Made by a program: the position numbers and the translations under genes. A stretch of 64,000 nt of DNA, taken from the NCBI GenBank assembly GCA_937922675.1, contig CALAJN010000017.1:1-64000 (forward strand). The letters run 5' to 3'. The notes under the pieces are model-generated. The model was not told where the DNA came from and did not search any database. It was given only the letters and a program-made list of their open reading frames with translations. Positions 61,554-64,000 of the stretch are shown piece by piece (positions within the stretch are counted from its first letter, which is position 1; each line of letters opens with the position of its first letter). Source of the DNA: an uncultured Granulosicoccaceae bacterium. Its GTDB lineage: Bacteria > Pseudomonadota > Gammaproteobacteria > Granulosicoccales > Granulosicoccaceae.

Positions 61554-63061
61554 CCACGCTTGATGACAACCTCAAAGCTCTTGAGAGGCACCTTGAGCAC
61601 TTTCGTGCCTCAGGCGTTCTCAACCGTATAGCGGGTAAGGATGTGCCTGGCGCGGGCGGGGTATTCACCAATACGTCTCCTGTGGACAAGAGCCTGATCT
61701 GTGAAGTGGCCCACGGCACCACAGAGGATATCGATGCTGCGGCCACCGCCGCATCAAAGGCTTTCGGTGCCTGGCGTGACATGCTTGCTGTCGAGCGTCG
61801 CAAGATATTGATCAAGGTTGCCGAGGGCATCGAGGCGCGGGCCACAGAAATTGCACTGTGTGAGTGCTGGGATACTGGACAAGCGTTCAAGTTCATGTCC
61901 AAGGCCGCATTGCGCGGCGCCGAGAACTTTCGCTACTTCGCTGATCAGGTCGTACAGGCCCGCGATGGGCTGCACTTGAAGTCACCCACCCTGATGAACG
62001 TGACCAGTCGCGTACCCATGGGGCCTATTGGCGTGATCACACCCTGGAACACGCCTTTCATGTTGTCGACATGGAAAATTGCGCCTGCGCTGGCGGCCGG
62101 CTGCACCGTTGTGCACAAGCCTGCTGAGGCTTCTCCACTGACGGCAAGGCTGCTGGTGGAGATCGCGGAAGAAGCCGGCCTGCCCCCCGGAGTGTTGAAT
62201 ACGGTCAACGGTTTTGGTGAAGGTGCTGGCAAGGCGTTGTGCGAGCACTCGCTGATCAAGGCCATCGCGTTTGTTGGCGAGAGTCGCACAGGCAGCCTCA
62301 TTACCAAGCAGGGTGCTGACACACTCAAGCGTAATCATCTGGAGCTCGGTGGCAAGAATCCGGTGATCGTTTTCGATGATGCAGATCTTGAACGAGCGCT
62401 GGATGCGGTGATCTTCATGATCTATTCGATCAATGGTGAGCGTTGTACTTCATCGTCTCGTTTGTTGATTCAGGATTCGGTACGTGAGGAGTTTGAAGCC
62501 AGGCTTGTGGGTCGTATCAACAGGATCCGTGTCGGGCACCCGCTGGATCCGAAGACCGAGATCGGTCCCCTGATCAGTGAGGAGCACTTCAACAAGGTCA
62601 CATCCTACTTTGATATTGCGAAAACGGACGGTGCGACTATCGCTGCCGGTGGGGCGGCAGGTGATCCGAGTGGCTACTTCGTGAAGCCCACCTTGTTTAC
62701 CCATGCTGACAATCGCATGCGCATCGCTCAGGAGGAGATATTTGGGCCGGTGTTGACCTCTATTGCGTTTTCCAGCGAGGCTGAGGCGCTGGAGATCGCA
62801 AACGATATCCCCTACGGACTTACCGCCTATCTCTGGACCAATGATTTGACGCGGGCGCTGCAATTTACCGACAAGCTGGAGGCTGGAATGATCTGGGTGA
62901 ACTCGGAAAACGTGCGTCACTTGCCTACACCCTTCGGTGGTGTCAAAGCCAGTGGTATCGGACGTGATGGTGGTGACTGGTCGTTTGAATTCTATATGGA
63001 GCAAAAGCATGTGGGCTTTGCAACGGGGTCGCACAAGATCACCCGATTGGGAGCCAGCTGA
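61550..63061 (+). CDS. hpaE: 5-carboxymethyl-2-hydroxymuconate semialdehyde dehydrogenase
   Basis: 503 aa from a GTG at 61550. Aldehyde dehydrogenase motifs: PMGPIGVITPWNTPFMLSTW (NAD site), VHKPAEASPLTA, catalytic Glu in LELGGKNPVIVF and catalytic Cys in INGERCTSSSR. C-terminal HLPTPFGGVKASGIGRDGG is typical of HpaE. It oxidises the meta-cleavage semialdehyde with NAD. Between hpaF (GTGA overlap) and hpaD (TGATG overlap), so one operon. Confidence 0.93.
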   Translation: MTTLDDNLKALERHLEHFRASGVLNRIAGKDVPGAGGVFTNTSPVDKSLICEVAHGTTEDIDAAATAASKAFGAWRDMLAVERRKILIKVAEGIEARATEIALCECWDTGQAFKFMSKAALRGAENFRYFADQVVQARDGLHLKSPTLMNVTSRVPMGPIGVITPWNTPFMLSTWKIAPALAAGCTVVHKPAEASPLTARLLVEIAEEAGLPPGVLNTVNGFGEGAGKALCEHSLIKAIAFVGESRTGSLITKQGADTLKRNHLELGGKNPVIVFDDADLERALDAVIFMIYSINGERCTSSSRLLIQDSVREEFEARLVGRINRIRVGHPLDPKTEIGPLISEEHFNKVTSYFDIAKTDGATIAAGGAAGDPSGYFVKPTLFTHADNRMRIAQEEIFGPVLTSIAFSSEAEALEIANDIPYGLTAYLWTNDLTRALQFTDKLEAGMIWVNSENVRHLPTPFGGVKASGIGRDGGDWSFEFYMEQKHVGFATGSHKITRLGAS

Positions 63062-64000
63062 TGCCAGTGCCTGCTCCTAATTTGTATCCGGTCTTCAACA
63101 CGGTGCGTCTGAGTCATGCCTGCCTGAATGTGGCAGATCTTGACGCTTCAAAGACGTTCTACACCGACATGCTCGGTTTGCAGATCAGTGATGAAAGCGA
63201 TGGCCGAGTGTACTTGCGTGCCATGGAAGAGCGTGGGCATCACTGTCTTGTCTTGCAGCAATCTGGCGCGCCGGGCACGGTCGAGGTCATGGGCTTCAAG
63301 ACCTTTGATGAAGAGGACCTTGACAAGGCCTCGGCTTATTTCGAGAACAAGGGGCGGCCGGTTGAGTGGGTAGCTCGCGCCTATCAGGGACGCACGCTTC
63401 TGACTTCCGACAACATGGGTATCCCATTGGAGTTCTATCACAAGATGGATCGCCTACCCTCAATTCATCAGCAATACGCCCTGTATCGAGGTGTCAAGCC
63501 CTTGCGCCTGGATCACTTCAACTGTTTTTCATCTGATGTGGATGCCTCTGTTGCCTTCTACAGCGATTTCGGGTTCAGGGTGACCGAGTACACCGAAGAT
63601 GACGAGAGCAAGCGGCTGTGGGCTGCCTGGATGCATCGCAAGGGCGGTGTGCACGACATGGCGTTTACCAATGGCCGTGGACCGCGCATGCACCATGTTG
63701 CCTTCTGGGTGCCGACACCGCTCAACATCATTGATCTGCTTGATTTGATGTCGACCAGTGGGTACGTTGCCAATATTGAGCGTGGGCCAGGACGTCATGG
63801 CATCTCCAATGCGTTTTTTCTTTATGTATTGGACCCGGATGGCCATCGGATAGAAGTCTATTGCTCTGATTATCAAACTGTAGACCCGGACCATGAACCG
63901 ATAAAGTGGGAGTTGCAGGATCCACAACGGCAGACGCTGTGGGGCGCACCAGCGCCAAAAAGCTGGTTCGAGAATGGCTCGCCTTTTGTCGGGGTCAAGA
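63061..64000 (+). CDS. hpaD: 3,4-dihydroxyphenylacetate 2,3-dioxygenase (homoprotocatechuate), 3' end beyond window
   Basis: At least 313 codons. Vicinal-oxygen-chelate extradiol dioxygenase, homologous to the Brevibacterium fuscum enzyme rather than the LigB-type HpaD. Two beta-alpha-beta-beta-beta modules are visible. Metal ligands by position are His152 (LRLDHFNC), His211/His212 (PRMHHVAFW) and Glu265 (HRIEVYCSD). The stretches AAWMHRKGGVHDMAFTNG and IERGPGRHGISNAFFLYVLD also match. It cleaves homoprotocatechuate between C2 and C3. The stop codon is not in the window; the last visible residues are ENGSPFVGVK. Confidence 0.94.
   Translation, partial: MPVPAPNLYPVFNTVRLSHACLNVADLDASKTFYTDMLGLQISDESDGRVYLRAMEERGHHCLVLQQSGAPGTVEVMGFKTFDEEDLDKASAYFENKGRPVEWVARAYQGRTLLTSDNMGIPLEFYHKMDRLPSIHQQYALYRGVKPLRLDHFNCFSSDVDASVAFYSDFGFRVTEYTEDDESKRLWAAWMHRKGGVHDMAFTNGRGPRMHHVAFWVPTPLNIIDLLDLMSTSGYVANIERGPGRHGISNAFFLYVLDPDGHRIEVYCSDYQTVDPDHEPIKWELQDPQRQTLWGAPAPKSWFENGSPFVGVK

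Noticed and set aside
1..64000. tRNA, rRNA, insertion sequence, integrase or prophage genes
   Set aside because: I looked through the gaps and frames and found none; a dedicated tRNA or covariance search could still find a short RNA gene that I missed.

Overview
The window reads as a chromosomal segment of a free-living, probably marine, heterotrophic gammaproteobacterium. The housekeeping genes (dusC, ettA, djlA, recJ, cvfB, ylqF, sbmA-like, a DUF6279-type lipoprotein) point to Gammaproteobacteria. The catabolic genes (sulfonate, choline sulfate, urea, homoprotocatechuate) and a Trk/Ktr-type K+ system fit a marine scavenger. A Granulosicoccus-like lineage is a guess only. I saw no tRNA, rRNA, transposase, integrase, prophage or CRISPR array. 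Coding density is high, and many gene pairs overlap by ATGA, TGATG or GTGA.

Layout. 1-1297: two translationally coupled minus-strand envelope genes; the second is a lipoprotein with a perfect 15-bp tandem repeat that runs off the left edge. 1461-3055: a DUF1643 gene coupled to a LacI-type regulator. 3062-9231: a divergent plus-strand operon with a tripartite tricarboxylate transporter (tctABC type), an acylating sulfoacetaldehyde dehydrogenase-like enzyme (SauS-like) and an AMP-forming CoA ligase (SauT-like). A textbook LacI-family operator lies between regulator and operon. 9274-15030: minus-strand urea ABC transporter urtABCDE, with NtrC-like and sigma54-like promoter elements upstream and an intrinsic terminator between urtA and urtB. 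15302-20658: alkB, an Ig-like secreted protein, a DMT exporter, a HAMP-only membrane protein, a gamma-carbonic-anhydrase-like protein and an SbmA/BacA-like transporter. 21056-22825: xsc (sulfoacetaldehyde acetyltransferase), which would complete a sulfoacetate-to-acetyl-phosphate route started by the 3-9 kb operon.

23089-29967: a glycosidase-like secreted protein, a Tat-type secreted protein, an SDR, a DMT exporter, ettA and upp. 30030-34973: a three-gene operon of a non-pyrrolysine MttB-family methyltransferase, choline sulfatase and a choline dehydrogenase-type GMC oxidoreductase, suggesting choline-O-sulfate use linked to methyl-group chemistry. 35008-47311: two FKBP-type prolyl isomerases, lipoproteins, an MFS transporter, ylqF, cvfB, dusC, a secreted esterase with a GlyGly-CTERM-like tail, a HAD phosphatase, a DsbA-family isomerase and a chorismate-mutase-like protein. 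47463-60360: two cyclic-di-GMP proteins, a TVP38-flavin disulfide reductase fusion, djlA (apparently with an ATT start), recJ, a ktrAB-like potassium uptake pair and a 32-codon membrane peptide gene. 61149-64000: hpaF-hpaE-hpaD for homoprotocatechuate meta-cleavage, with hpaD running off the right edge.

The best candidates for undescribed biology are the sulfoacetate module that uses a TTT transporter, the MttB-BetC-BetA operon, the membrane-tethered reductase fusion, the tiny membrane peptide, and the structured non-coding stretch at 55.1-55.8 kb.
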